64,000 nt of DNA from Oscarella lobularis (GCF_947507565.1 NC_089187.1:1736001-1800000); one strand, 5' to 3'. Counted from the stretch's first letter, positions 49,001-60,039 are shown. Numbers and translations are program-made. Notes: generated by a model from the sequence alone, not told the origin.

Positions 49001-52000
49001 TACAATTTGGCCGTCGCTCCCGAACGAGAACCCGAGTTCTTCGCATCTTCGTCTATGCAGATCCAATTGACTTTTTTCTCTGTGTAATGAGCTGAGAACA
49101 GGTAGCCGCGATAGACGCTAAGGTATCTACTCGGACACTCGCGTCGTCCCGGGACCATCAGCGCGGTGTGGCTGTCAGCCACGAAGCATGCTGCGCAAGA
49201 AATTAGAGAGGACTCCAGAGAAGAAAAATGCGCCCTTAGTCCGTAGGCTCTCGTCACGTACGTAGCGCCGTAAAGACGAGCGCCGCCTTCGTCGGCATCG
49301 CTGGTTACGATGTCGTAATTCGGTTCGCCTGTCAAGCAGAGCAGATTCGCGCCACCGCCGTTCTCCGTGTGGCCTCCAGTTGCCGCAAAGCCGCTGTACA
49401 ATGCGACGGCGTCGCTCTTGCAAGCGCCGTTGCCCCAGTGAATATAGGCCGATCCGCCTTTGCCGCTCTGAGGCGAACAGACGCTGCAAGGAACTTCTCT
49501 GTTCATTGGATACTTGTCACAAGGTAAGGTGCCACAGTTGAACTGAGTAAAATGAAACCTAGAAAGAGCAGAATTGGAGAACAAGAAATCAAAGACATAT
49601 TTAGGCCTCACTGGGCTTCGCCCCGGCTACCAGAGAGTGAGCCTCCCTCTGGATGCATGTCGACGCATAAATATTCGCCTCTGTACTGGTTGCGATGATT
49701 CGCCATTATGTAGCCTTTGTACTCTTGAACAAAACCGCCTGGGCAGACGGTCGTACCTATGCGAAAAGAAATTCCAAACCAAGAAAAGCCTACGCACTAA
49801 AAGTACCAGGAACGGTGAGCACGGGTGCTAACAACGTTTCACACACGGCGCAACGAACCGAAACGCCGTGCAAATCCGCAAATGCCTTAACAGTTGAAGA
49901 ACTCGTGTTGTAGACAGCCCCAAAGACCAAAGCGCCGTTCCAATCGCCATCATTGTGACCGTAGCCAAAAACCGGTTTGTCCGGTAAACAAAGTCGATTG
50001 TAGCCACTGCCGCTGTGCCAATTGTGAGCCCTTTAACGCAAGAAAACAGTGAAACTATGCTATGGGTTTATCGCACTAATACTATACCCTGCCGCTGTTC
50101 CAATGTAAAGCAGTCTTGACGTGTTCGAACATTTCGTACTGCCCCATCTTGTATAGACAGACTTCGAACTACAGGAACTGTTGTCACCACCGCAAACGCC
50201 GCATGAATCGATTAGAGACGAATTGGCACATTCTATGAACCAAACACATCCGCGACGTCACAAATAAATAAATAAATAAATAAATAATGTGTAGCTGTAC
50301 CTGAAACGGAAACGCAAGTCTGCTTCAGCGAAACGGTGCCGTCAGGACACGACGACACACACGCGTCTCCCAGTCTGTAATTCTTGCAAACGTGACACTG
50401 TGTGGGCTTTGGGCCGGTGCACGACGAACACTCCTGATGGCACGCCAAGCAGCGCGCACTATTCCTATAGGTGTTGTTTGGACACTCCGATACGCACTCG
50501 TCGTTCCAAATTAGACCGCAAGCGTCTCTTTTCCGGCTGCAGTGAACGCAAACCGCTTCTCGATGTTGCGTGTAAGGTGGACACGGAAGAGGACCGCAGT
50601 CGGTTTCAACGGGAAAGAGTTCGCCGTGATCGTCGTCGGCGTTACGTCTTCCGTTGGGATAACCTTCCGCTCTTCTGTCCATGCAGATGTACTGTCCTTT
50701 CGTATAGGAGCCACCGTAATAAGGAGCAAAGACGTAACCGAGGTAGTCGGTCGAATAATCTGTGGGACACGTTTTGCTTCCAAACAAAATGAACCCGGAC
50801 TCCGCTGATAGAATTTCACAGACAGCGCAAGGTATCTAGACTAGATTATGACGCCAAGTTAATATTGATCGAAATAGTTTACCTCATGATCATGAAGCGC
50901 TTGAAAATGACCTCGAAGCCCGTATCCAGACGTCGAATACTCGTATCCGAAGATTCGAGAGCCCTCTTGATTACCGTCCTGGTGCTCTCCATACGATGCC
51001 AATGCATTAAGGCACAGAACATTCGCTCCATTTCCCGACGCTCCGTAGTTTGATCCGGCGGCAAAACCTCTATATACCTAGAGAAGAATTCAAAATCTAC
51101 GCGTATTAGAAAGAACACCCTACCTTTCTCGTGGTCGCTGGACAATCGTTTCGTCCCCATCGCGTAAACACCACACTACGACGACTCGTATCCGGTTGGC
51201 AAACGGCACACGTCACTTCCCTATTCTGAATATATCCGCCAGGAGTCGCCGAGCAAGGCATGCTGCCGCAATGAATCTGAGCCGGATACCACCTCGCCGT
51301 GTTAGCACGCGGAAAAGCGACTGATTCCGGTTGACTGTCGACGCACTCCCAGTTAAGTTTCTTCTGCGAATGGTATCCTCCGTACAAGTAGCCAGCATAG
51401 AGTCGAGTCCAATGATCAGGACACGCGTTAGTCCCGCTTATCATGAAATTTGAAGTATGATCAATAGAAAAGCAGACGCTGCACGGAACCAAGTGACGAT
51501 GCACGCGGTTGTGCGTGCGAATTCCGAGACGCGTTTCGTACTGCAAGCCGTAGAGAAGAGCACCGTTCTCGTTGGAATCTGAGAAGTCACCGTAGGACAC
51601 GTTCTTGCTCAGACAGAGAGCGTTTGCCCCGCCTCCGCTGTGTCCGCTGTGAGACGCGGCCGCTATACCTTCGTACACCGTCTCGATATTAGCGACGTCG
51701 CCGCAAGATTTTCGGCCCCAGCGCGTATAGATAGTGCCGGTTCGATGTCGCGACGAACAGAGAGCGCACGTAGCCTCGCGATCTTGAACGAACGTTCGCG
51801 GACAGGGCAGATTGCCGCACTCGAATTCGGTCGAGTAGTAGCTGCCGTGAGAGCCAGACGACGCGCGAACTCCAACAGGACTTTTGTCGACGCAGACAAA
51901 TTCTCCTTTCGTATGAGAGTAGTGCGTCGACATCAAATAGCCAGCGTACTCGGTGACCCATTCGCCTCCGCCCGGACAACGATCGGTTGCCGGTACGACA

Positions 52001-55000
52001 AAGGTGCCACCTCGTCGCGTCTCGCACGCAACGCAGGGCATCAGTGATCCGTGAACGCGTTGGAGTGAACGCACCCCCGAGCTGCTCGTTGCATATTCGA
52101 CGCCGTATAAACGTCCGCCGCTGTGACTCGCGTCGTTGTGCTGCGTCAAGAACGTGTCGGACACGTTCAACGACGAGGGAACGCACAGGAGATTGAATCC
52201 GCCGCCCGACTGCGAAACTGCCGATCTAAGACAGAAATAACGCCCTAGACAAGCCTGTGGTGGAATTTTACGGTATACCCTGCCGCAATTCCGGCGTAGA
52301 GACGTTGACTAATATCTGGGCACGCTGTTTGACCCCAGTGAATGTAAACAGATTTTTGTCTGCAGTCGCTGTCTTCGGATTCTTCCGAAGTGCAAACGCC
52401 GCATCGGTTCCACTTTGCCGATCCCCCGGCTTTGCCAAAGCAGTCAACATTCGCTATAAAAAATTTCATCAATTATTCAGATATTAAAAATCGTGCTATT
52501 AATTAATTACCTTCATTGTCAACGCACTCCTTTGTTGCCAGCGGCGTCGTTCCTTCCGGACAAGACGACACGCACGTATCGGCATTTTGTCCTTTCACTT
52601 CGAAGTTAACGCAGCCCCCGACACAGTGACTTGCGCTTGGGCCTCTGCACGCCGACCTGCATTCGACGTGACACGAGCGGCAAATCCTCTCGTCGTCTGC
52701 GTACGTCAACGAGGGACAGGAACGCACGCAAAAGCCGTCAAAACGATAATACGGACACTCGGTCTCCTCCGCGACGCACTGAACGCAATCGATTTCCCTA
52801 TCCTCAGTAAAAGGCGGACACGGCAGCGTGCCGCATTCGCTCTCGACGTAGTACAGCGTTCCGGCATTGTTCGCTGAGCCTCCCAAGTCGCCGTAAGGAA
52901 GAACCGCGTTGTCGACGCACACGAATTCGCCCTTCTGCTCGGAATATAACGTAGAGAACGCTTTACCGGAATAGGCCACTTCGTAGCCGGAGGGACAAGA
53001 TAGTCGACCGAAATACGTAAAGGTCGACGTTCGATTGCTCTCGCACAAAACGCACGGTATCTAAAAGAATATAAATCGTGCAAACATGGAGATACTCAAA
53101 CAGACGTACCTCGTAATTCGTCCTGACTCCGCTTTTGTACTCATACCCCGATAGACGAGCGCCGTCTTGATCTTTATCGTTGTGTTCTCCGTAATCGGAC
53201 TGAGTGGGCATGCAGAGTAGATTAGCTCCGTTTCCCGTCTCCCCTCGCGATCCGCCGGCGGCGAAACCGCGATAAACGACGACGCCGCCGCCGTCGCACG
53301 ACGTCCGACCCCACGCCGCGTACGTCGACGACATCCGCGTCGACTGCGACGAGCAAACGGAGCACGACACTTCGCGATTCTTCACGTAGTCGCCGTCGTC
53401 GTAGGTGCACTTCATTCCTCCGCACTCGACTTCGGTGGGGAACCAGACGGCTTGCTTTCGATTCTGCCCCGTCGCGGCGCCGCGCGCTTCATCCCCTTCG
53501 ACGCACACCCAATTGCTTTTCTTGTGCGAATAATAGGCGGCGAATAGAAAACCGGCGTATTCGATCTTGTACGACTCCGGGCAGCTTCGCGAACCGGGCA
53601 GAGTGAACGTCGACGAAGCGTTCTCGGCCAAACAGACGGCACATAAAATCAGTCTATTGTTTAACGGATAAAGACGACGCAAACCCGTGCCGCTCGTGCC
53701 GTAAATCGCTCCGACGATAGTCGATTGGGAGTGTGCGATATCGCTGTGTTGTCCCCAGTCTGGCTGACGAACCAAGCAGAGCGGATTGGCTCCACCTCCT
53801 GTCGACGTCGACGAAGATCCGACGGCGTAGCCTTCGTAGACGAGACGAGACGAGGTCGACGACGGACAGGCCTCTGAACCCCATCGAACGTACGCGCTTC
53901 CCGGCACTGTCGACTTCAACGAACAGACAACGCAAGCCAGCTCACGGTCGTCAACAAAAGGCGGACAAGGAAGATTTCCACACTTGACTTCGACCGAATG
54001 CCACCTGAGAACGGAAACGAATTTTACTTTCGAAAAATAAGGGATCGAGACTTTGGCTTCACCGTAGCTGATTCTGGCTGCCGCCGTTGACGTATCGAGT
54101 GGCGTTCTGATCGACGCACAAGTATTCGCCTTTCTGGCGAGAGTCGTGATTACTAAAGAGATATCCCTTGTACTCAACATCCCAGCTCGCAGGGCAAATG
54201 TGAGTAGCTGCAAAGAGAGGCGAAATAAGCTTATATTAATTCTTCAATCGAGTCATAAGTCTCTTGCCTGGTATCATCAACACTTCGGACGTCGCCGCTT
54301 TGCACATCGAGCAGCTGACTGAGCCATCAGGACCTTTTAGTGTGCGAACGCCGCTGCCGGACGTTTCGTATTCGGCACCGTAAAGACGACCGCCGTTCTC
54401 GTCCTTATCGCTGTGATCATCCGAAAACTGCACGTTTAGGTCGAGACAAAGAGCATTGTGCCCGCTGCCGCTTTCAGTATCACTGGAACTAAAGACAGAC
54501 GTGAGGTTCTACCCATCCAAGAGGCGTCCTTCGTACCCAGCTGCGACGCCAGTATACAGACGCTCTCTTCCCTCCGAGCACTTTGCACTGCCCCAGCGAA
54601 CGTACGTCTTGCAAGTCTGCGATGTGCAGTCGATGCAGTGAGCCAAGCGACACGAACGAGTCTCGTTCTCAGGCGGGCACGTGGCGCGTCCCGCTAACGA
54701 CGATGAGAGACGTCGACGAGACTGCATCCCTAAGCCGCACGTCTATAAAGACATTTAGGTGAGAGAGAAGTTTCGAGCTTCCTGGTTACCTGAGAACATT
54801 GCGACCATGGCTCCCATTGTCCGGCCTTGCACATTGTCTCTTCAGTCGCCTCTAGTCTGCCGCTATAAAAGAGAGGACGCATATGGTATAAAAGAGAAAT
54901 CGTGTTCGATATCTAACTATCTAACCTCAACGACTTGATTTCTCTTTTCATTGCCGCAAATTCGTCCATAAACGCACTCAGGGCAAACTGAAACCATCCA

Positions 55001-55387
55001 ATGACCAGTGACAGAAGCGCAACACAAACCCTTTACGGACATCTTTGTCATCGCCTTCCTCTTGCGACGAGCTGGATTGAAAGCAAGTCGACACCTGAGA
55101 GCACAGACCGGAGCCATCTACACAAGATAACGCTTTAACTAGGAATTTAGGCTATCCCACAGTTCCTCACCCTCACTCCCACAAGACAGCGTTCCATTGG
55201 ACTGCATATAGAATTGGTTCTGCTCGCACTTCGGCACGTCGACAGTCTTCGCTTCACTCCTCGTCTCACTCCTCGTCTAAAGACGTCGATCGATAAGTTC
55301 CCAATTAATTAAAGGATAGTGTAACTTGCTCCGAACCCGAAAGACGAGAATTGCAATGAAGATGACAAAGAGAGTCCACGAGGACAT
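35100..55387 (-). CDS. Giant extracellular protein with 27 spongin short-chain collagen C4-like domains, TSP1, furin-like and CGVCGG modules
   Basis: The start near 55387 gives a signal peptide (MSSWTLFVIFIAILVF). A Cys-rich head (CPECVYGRICGNEKRNQ) and a TSP1 domain (WEPWSQCSQTCGLGMQSRRR across an intron) follow. Then come nine super-repeats, each with three C4-like domains of about 200 residues. Half A reads RWGRxxCP, YSGFAAGSHHSHTGSGAN, LCL and ALLYGxEYETSG. Half B reads CPxxW, EYxGYL, EYVCVD, YPxExxCGSLPCPPY and REVTCAVC. The domain is known as the C-terminal part of sponge short-chain collagens; here no Gly-X-Y helix occurs. Spacers are TSP1, furin-like repeats (CHEEC type) or an ADAMTS-like DRCGVCGGDGxSC motif. 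Introns of about 45-60 bases recur at the same place in the modules (after AAG; before CP). The frame ends with VVCSQCVRHY and no membrane segment. A matrix or adhesion role is inferred. Exon edges are approximate. Confidence 0.85.
37070..39300 (-). repeat. Super-repeat 8 of the giant gene
   Basis: Cap DKCGVCGGNGESC at about 39.24-39.20 kb, three A-B domains and a furin-like end (CHEECSGGCVGPESTDCKKC) at about 37.29-37.07 kb. Confidence 0.82.
39340..41600 (-). repeat. Super-repeat 7 of the giant gene
   Basis: Cap MDRCGVCGGDGGSC at about 41.56-41.51 kb, three A-B domains, furin-like end (CHPLCHPSYGCEGKEANRC) at about 39.60-39.35 kb. Confidence 0.82.
41640..43813 (-). repeat. Super-repeat 6 of the giant gene
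   Basis: Cap LDRCGVCGGDGTSC at about 43.75-43.70 kb, three A-B domains (A near 43.68, 43.07 and 42.52 kb) and a furin-like end (CHEECNMCFGTKDSDCVKC) at about 41.88-41.65 kb. Confidence 0.82.
43855..45964 (-). repeat. Super-repeat 5 of the giant gene
   Basis: Follows the second internal TSP1 with no CGVC cap (SVYVRWGKADCPADVRTL). Three A-B domains lead to a furin-like end (CHEECLEGCFGPSALNC) at about 44.10-43.86 kb. Confidence 0.8.
45965..48104 (-). repeat. Super-repeat 4 of the giant gene (TSP1 on both sides)
   Basis: Begins directly after the TSP1 of super-repeat 3 (TYVRWGKNECSPPSKN). It holds three A-B domains; the first A half has lost part of the EYETSG consensus (GARIKSSHLSSLR). It ends with TSP1 (WSRWSSCSSTCDIGVKRRHR, about 46.11-45.97 kb). 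Confidence 0.8.
48105..50232 (-). repeat. Super-repeat 3 of the giant gene
   Basis: Cap DSCGVCGGDNSSC at about 50.21-50.17 kb, then three A-B domains. The third B half (SRSCPKGYRPEYAGYLF) is followed by a TSP1 domain (SSWGSWTVCSTPCNVG, 48.28-48.11 kb) in place of the furin-like segment. Confidence 0.8.
50290..52472 (-). repeat. Super-repeat 2 of the giant gene
   Basis: The cap is an altered CGVC motif (NRCGVCTSEESEDSDC, 52.43-52.37 kb), the only cap in which CGGDG is lost. Three A-B domains follow (RWG/HWG near 52.35, 51.73 and 51.16 kb). A furin-like segment (CHQECSSCTGPKPTQC) at about 50.53-50.31 kb ends it. Confidence 0.8.
52503..54840 (-). repeat. Super-repeat 1 of the giant gene (TSP1 cap, furin-like end)
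   Basis: Opens with TSP1 (about 54,840-54,590, ending CRLAHCIDC). A halves lie near 54.6, 53.9 and 53.3 kb and B halves near 54.2, 53.6 and 53.0 kb. It closes with a furin-like cysteine-rich segment at 52.83-52.51 kb (CRSCHVECRSACRGPSASHC). Its first third is what unit B of the tandem duplication copied. Confidence 0.8.
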
Positions 55388-56107
55388 CGATTTTCACCAC
55401 GGCCAACTCTCCTCCAGCGCTATCGCGAGGCTATGCGTCACTTCACCGGAAGCCGTATGCATTATAGTCATGTAGACGGGATGAGGCCCATCGGAAACAA
55501 AACGTCATCTCCAGTATTGAATTACAGTGCAACTAATTTAGCCTAAGTGAAATCAAAAGAAGCAAATATAAATAAAAATGTAAAAAAATTGCCTGCGGTT
55601 GAAGAACATTTCGATCTAGTTTCGCTTTCGAGGTGCGTGTGTTTGAAAAAGCGATGGAGTTCTGACGACACGCGATCAATAAAAAATCAATAGGACATGA
55701 TTGTGTCTTTACCGTCTGGCTGATTTTGCAAATAGAGAACATCGCTTCAACGTGGCTCGTTCCTCTGAACGAATTCGCTGCTCGTCGGACGTCGCTTCTC
55801 ACTGAAACGAGACCAGTGTCCTCAAAAGAGGCCCTCCTTCGTTACCTCAGCAACACTACCCGTTGCTGCCCAACGATCAAATCAGAGGTAACTAGAGAAC
55901 GTCTTCGTAAACTCGAACAAAGGTTTTTCCTATATGCATGACGTCACCGACGCAAACAACTGATTTTTGGACTGTAGTTCTAATCTCACCCGTTCCAGCG
56001 TTCACTGCCGACTTCCTCGGCACAAAAAATTACGTGCACACCGTCCTCTAAGAGCGTACGGCCATTGGAAAAGGTGCAACTCGCCTTATCCGGGTTAGGT
56101 GTGATTG
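55388..56107. promoter_or_regulatory. Divergent region between giant gene and kelch copy A, with dispersed repeat copy 3
   Basis: Lies between the start codons of two divergent genes. About 55,500-55,940 is copy 3 of the dispersed repeat (GTGTCCTCAAAAGAGGCCCT, then CTCAGCAACACTACCCG). The last 50 bases and a CACGTG box precede the kelch start. Confidence 0.5.
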
Positions 56108-56118
56108 CCACGTGACGT
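56108..56118. promoter_or_regulatory. E-box CCACGTGACG upstream of BTB-kelch copy A
   Basis: Same 10-base context as at 17231 and 60772, about 35 bases before the start codon. Confidence 0.45.
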
Positions 56119-56151
56119 TGACTTGAATCCTCGTGCTCGCATCGCTCGCAC

Positions 56152-57882
56152 ATGGCAGAAAAAGCTATTTTCGCTACGGAAGGACATCCGTCAATTCTCT
56201 TATCGGGTCTCCAGTCGCTTCGACAGTCGAACGACCTCTGCGACGTTGTCATCGTCGTCGAAGGACACCGATTTCACGCTCATCGCATCGTCCTGGCATC
56301 GATCAGCGACTATTTCCATACGATGTTTCTTGGAGATTTCGCAGAAAGACGCCAGACCGAAATAACGCTTCATAACGTCGACGCCGCGTCGATGACGACG
56401 TTGATCGACTACGCTTACACGGGAACGGCCCAATGCGCCGTCCACGAAGTTGAACAGCTGTACGCGAGCGCTCATTTTCTTCGGTTTGACGACGTCGTCG
56501 CAAAGTGCAGCAAGTGGCTCATGAGTCACGCCGATTTATCCAACTGTCTGCACCTTGGGCTGTTTGCTGATCGATACAGCGACTCTCTCTTGATGAGCGT
56601 ATCCGATCGCACGGCAGCCGTCAATATCGTCGACGTGGACGACACTGAGGAGTTCCTAGAACTGTCTGTGGAGCACCTTCGTCGAATCATAGCACTTGAT
56701 GAATTGGGAGTGAGGGTTGAAGAGCAGGTGTTGCTTGTAATGTCCAAATGGATGATGCACGATTACGAATCACGCAAAAAGCACGCCAAGGTTCTATTGA
56801 ACGAGGTTCGTCTTCGTCTAATCGATTTTGAAATGTGTGAAGCACTCTTGATGGCGCTCCAAATGAGAGAGTGGGTTATGGAGAGAGTAACTGAAGAGGC
56901 AAAAGAAGAAGGAACGGCTTCGTCTCGCAATGGATGCCAAGACGTTCTACTAGTTGTCGGCGGCAAAGTGTGGATTTCTGATTGCCGGAACGGAAGCCAT
57001 TATATCATATCAAATGAATCCAGATTTTATGATCCGTCTCGAGACGTGTGGTCTACGTTTCCTTCGTTAGTTGAACCGAGATCTTGTCCTGGTCTTGTTA
57101 CCGTTGGTGACGTTCTGTATGCCGTAGGTGGGGAAATGATTGAACCCACGACGAATCGGGATCCGTGTTTGTCTAGTACAGTAGAAAGATACGATTCAAA
57201 ACAGAATCGATGGGTGGCTGACGTCAAACCTATGTCCCGCCCAAGACCTGGAAACGAGATCACCTCTTGTCTAGGACGCGTTTATGGGATAAGTCCGAAT
57301 CCACTGAAAAAGGATTGGTTCGTGGAGACGTACGACTCAGAGGAAAACAGATGGTTTCCATTTTCTTCACCTCCAAAGCCAAAGTATTGCGTGGAAGACG
57401 TGACAGTAGCCGCTCTTTCTGATCATGTATACGTGTTTTACCATGATGATCACGACAAGTTCGGCTATATCAGATATGATCCTATCGAAGATCGCTGGCA
57501 AGGTTTTTCTCCTGCTCCGTTTTCTGTTCCCACTATCCATGAAAGGCGAGCGGCACCGAATTTTACAGTTGCAAATTACGACAGTATAAACTTTTATTGG
57601 TACAGCTCACGTTGCGCATCGTTTGCAAGCAAAAGCGAGCAGTGGTCAAAGTTTGTACCCCGTTTTGATTTGCGTACTGTTGACTGTTTATACGGTTGTG
57701 GTGGGGGAGCTGGTGATTGCGACAACTATTACCTTTTATTTGACGAAGGTGTGGCAGTAATTGACGTCGCCAGCCAAATGCAAATTGCGGAAAGAGAGCA
57801 GGGAAAAAACTATATTCCAAAAGATTTGCGGTACTATGGAGCTAAATTTATAAGCAGAAATTTTGTTTTGAATTTGATTTAG
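56152..57882 (+). CDS. BTB-BACK-kelch protein, copy A (intact)
   Basis: An uninterrupted single-exon frame of 576 codons. BTB at residues about 22-128 (DVVIVVEGHRFHAHRIVLAS, YAYTGTAQC), BACK about 132-240 (MSKWMMHDYESRKKH) and kelch repeats about 265-540 (LLVVGGKVWI, VLYAVGGEMI, ERYDSKQNRWVADVKPMSRP, YDSEENRWFPFS, IRYDPIEDRWQGF). It ends GAKFISRNFVLNLI, an ending shared with both paralogs. Known relatives are cullin-3 substrate adaptors. It is the only one of three local copies with an open frame and is the reference for the breaks in the others. Divergent from the giant gene. Confidence 0.93.
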   Translation: MAEKAIFATEGHPSILLSGLQSLRQSNDLCDVVIVVEGHRFHAHRIVLASISDYFHTMFLGDFAERRQTEITLHNVDAASMTTLIDYAYTGTAQCAVHEVEQLYASAHFLRFDDVVAKCSKWLMSHADLSNCLHLGLFADRYSDSLLMSVSDRTAAVNIVDVDDTEEFLELSVEHLRRIIALDELGVRVEEQVLLVMSKWMMHDYESRKKHAKVLLNEVRLRLIDFEMCEALLMALQMREWVMERVTEEAKEEGTASSRNGCQDVLLVVGGKVWISDCRNGSHYIISNESRFYDPSRDVWSTFPSLVEPRSCPGLVTVGDVLYAVGGEMIEPTTNRDPCLSSTVERYDSKQNRWVADVKPMSRPRPGNEITSCLGRVYGISPNPLKKDWFVETYDSEENRWFPFSSPPKPKYCVEDVTVAALSDHVYVFYHDDHDKFGYIRYDPIEDRWQGFSPAPFSVPTIHERRAAPNFTVANYDSINFYWYSSRCASFASKSEQWSKFVPRFDLRTVDCLYGCGGGAGDCDNYYLLFDEGVAVIDVASQMQIAEREQGKNYIPKDLRYYGAKFISRNFVLNLI

Positions 57883-58009
57883 TACGTGATCCTTGTAAAT
57901 GCTATTGCTAATAATTGTGATGTGTTGCTGTCTACTACATTTATTTTGGGGAGATTATCGTTTGCCAGCTAGAGGACAGTTAATGTCCACTACAGGCATG
58001 CCTAAAGAA

Positions 58010-58290
58010 TTAATGAAGTCGCCCTTTTCTTCGTTTCTCCTTTCTGGATTTACTTTCAGTACTACGACAACAGATGATCTTACTTGCTAATCATCCGGAT
58101 GAGAGAGCGCATCCATGTGCGCTTCCGAACAATCTGCAATGGAACACTGTAAGAACGCGTTTGTCTGAATGCAACAAAAAGTCCATGATTAATACAGTAC
58201 ATTGTTCAAACAATTTACTTCATTGCTGCTCTGCTCTGTCATCTTTTCCATTGTTGCTATTGACACTGAATTTCTAAGGACATGCAGTCC
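58010..58290 (+). pseudogene. AIG1-like relic (exons 1-2) in unit A
   Basis: Matches exon 1 of the AIG1-like gene at 12.6-12.8 kb (ATGAAGTCGCCCTTTTCTTC, TGGATTTACTTTCAGTACTA, CTAATCATCCGGATGAGAGA) and the start of exon 2 (QT then YFIAALLC). It carries small deletions and lacks exons 3-5. Confidence 0.7.
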
Positions 58291-58461
58291 AATGTGCATA
58301 AAGAGACTTCAAAACGAATTTTTGCGTTCTACAAGCAGCAGTCCTAAACCGGTTGAGGGCTCGCAAACCGCGGAAAAAACAGATAATTCCCAAAGACATA
58401 CATCATGAATGGAAACAAAGCGCCGTTAATGAGTCGAACTAATATGTGAAAGTCAGGTCGT

Positions 58462-60039
58462 GTCCACCTCCTGTCGAAGTCGACAAAGATCCGGCGGCGT
58501 AGCCTTCATAGACGAGACGAGACGACGTCGATGACGACCGACAGGCCTCTGAACCCTATCGAACGTACGCGCTTTCGACTTCAACAAACAGACAACGCAA
58601 GCCAGCGCACTGTCGTCAACGAAAAGCGAACAAGGAAGATTTCCACGATTGACTTCGACCGAATGCCACCTGAGAACGGAAACGAATTTTACTTATGAAA
58701 ACAAGGGATTGAGACTTTGGCTTAATTCACCGTAGCTGATTCTGGCTACCGCCGTTGACGTATCGAGTGGCGTTCTGATCAACGCACAAGTATTCGCCTT
58801 TCTGGCGAGAGTCGTGATTACTAAAGAGATACCCCTTGTACTCAACATGCCAGCTCGCAGGGCAAATGTGAGTAGCTACAAAGAGACGAAACAAGCTTCT
58901 ATTTAATTCTTCAATCGAGTCATAAGTTTCTTGCCTGGTATCATCAACACTTCGGACGTCGCCGCTTTGCACATCGAGCAGCTGACTGAGCCATCAGGAC
59001 CTCTTAGTGTGCGAACGCCGCTGCCGGACGTTTCGTATTCGGCACCGTAAAGACGACCGCCGTTCTCGTCCTTGTCGCTGTGATCATCCGAAAACTGCAC
59101 GTTTAGGTCGAGACAAAGAGCATTGTGCCCGCTGCCGCTTTCAGTATCACTGGAACTAAAGACGGACGTGAGGTTCTACCCATCCAAGAGGCGTCCTTCG
59201 TACCCAGCTGCGACGCCAGTATACAGACGCTCTCTTCCCTCCGAGCACATTGAACTGCCCCAGCGAACGTACGTCTTGCAAGTCTGCGATGTGCAGTCAA
59301 TGCAGTGAGCCAAACGACACGAACGAGTCTCGTTCTCAGGCGGGCACGCGGCGCGTCCGGCTAACGACGATGAGACACGTCGACGAGACTGCATTCCTAA
59401 GCCGCACGTCTATAAAGAAGACATTTAGGTGAGAGAGAAGTTTCGAGCTTCCTGGTTACCTGAGAACATCGCGACCATGGCCTTGCACATTGTCTCCTCT
59501 AGTCTGCCGCTATAAAAGAGAAGACGCATATGGTATAAAAGAGAAATCGTGTTTGAGATCCAACTATCTAACCTCAACGACTTGATTTCTCTTTTCATTG
59601 CCGCAAATTCGTCCATAAACGCACTCAGGGCAAACTGAAACCATCCAATGACTAGTGACAGAAGCTCAACACAAACCCTTTACGGACATCTTTGTCATCG
59701 CCTTCCTCTTGCGACGAGTTGGATTGAAAGCAAGACGACACCTGAGAGCACAGACCGGAGCCATCTACACAAAGAAGATAACGCTTCAACTAGGAATTTA
59801 GGCTATCCACAGTTCCTCACCCGTTCGCTCCACCAAACAAGACAGCGTTCCATTGGACTGCATATAGAATTGGTTCTGCTCGCACTTCGGCACGTCGACA
59901 GTCTTTGCTTCACTCCTCGTCTCACTCCTCGTCTAAAGACGTCGATCGATAAGTTCCCAATTAAAGGATAGTATAACTTGCGCCGAACCCGAAAGACGAG
60001 AATTGAAATGAAGATGACAAAGACAGTCGACGAGGACAT
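58462..60039 (-). pseudogene. Truncated copy of the 5' end of the giant gene (unit B)
   Basis: Begins with a near-identical leader (MSSSTVFVIFISILVF) and contains the head, TSP1 exon and first A-B domain (SDDHSDKDENGGRLYGAEYE). It breaks off inside the second A half at the unit boundary near 58,462. Relative to 54.8 kb, about 14 bases are missing from the TSP1 exon (CCATGGCCTTGCAC at 59,476) plus a second small deletion nearby. No downstream domains exist, so no full protein can be made. Confidence 0.8.

Larger units (their letters stand above)
53791..58461. repeat. Tandem duplication, unit A
   Basis: About 4.67 kb containing the 5' end of the giant gene, the divergent intact BTB-kelch gene and an AIG1 relic. 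Matching landmarks in unit B lie at an offset of 4,667-4,673 bases (for example 54,236 and 58,903; 56,152 and 60,825). The repeat starts at TCCACCTCCTGTCGA. Confidence 0.85.

Noticed and set aside
36000-54000. CRISPR-like or satellite array in the giant gene
   Set aside because: The periodic similarity is coding, with protein-level conservation and introns.
35100-55387. Long Arg-, Ser- or His-rich open frames on the plus strand and in alternative minus frames
   Set aside because: They are shadows of the giant gene: its codon bias leaves other frames open. None shows a domain.
35100-55387. Calling the giant gene a collagen
   Set aside because: No Gly-X-Y repeat was found anywhere; only the non-collagenous C-terminal domain type is present.
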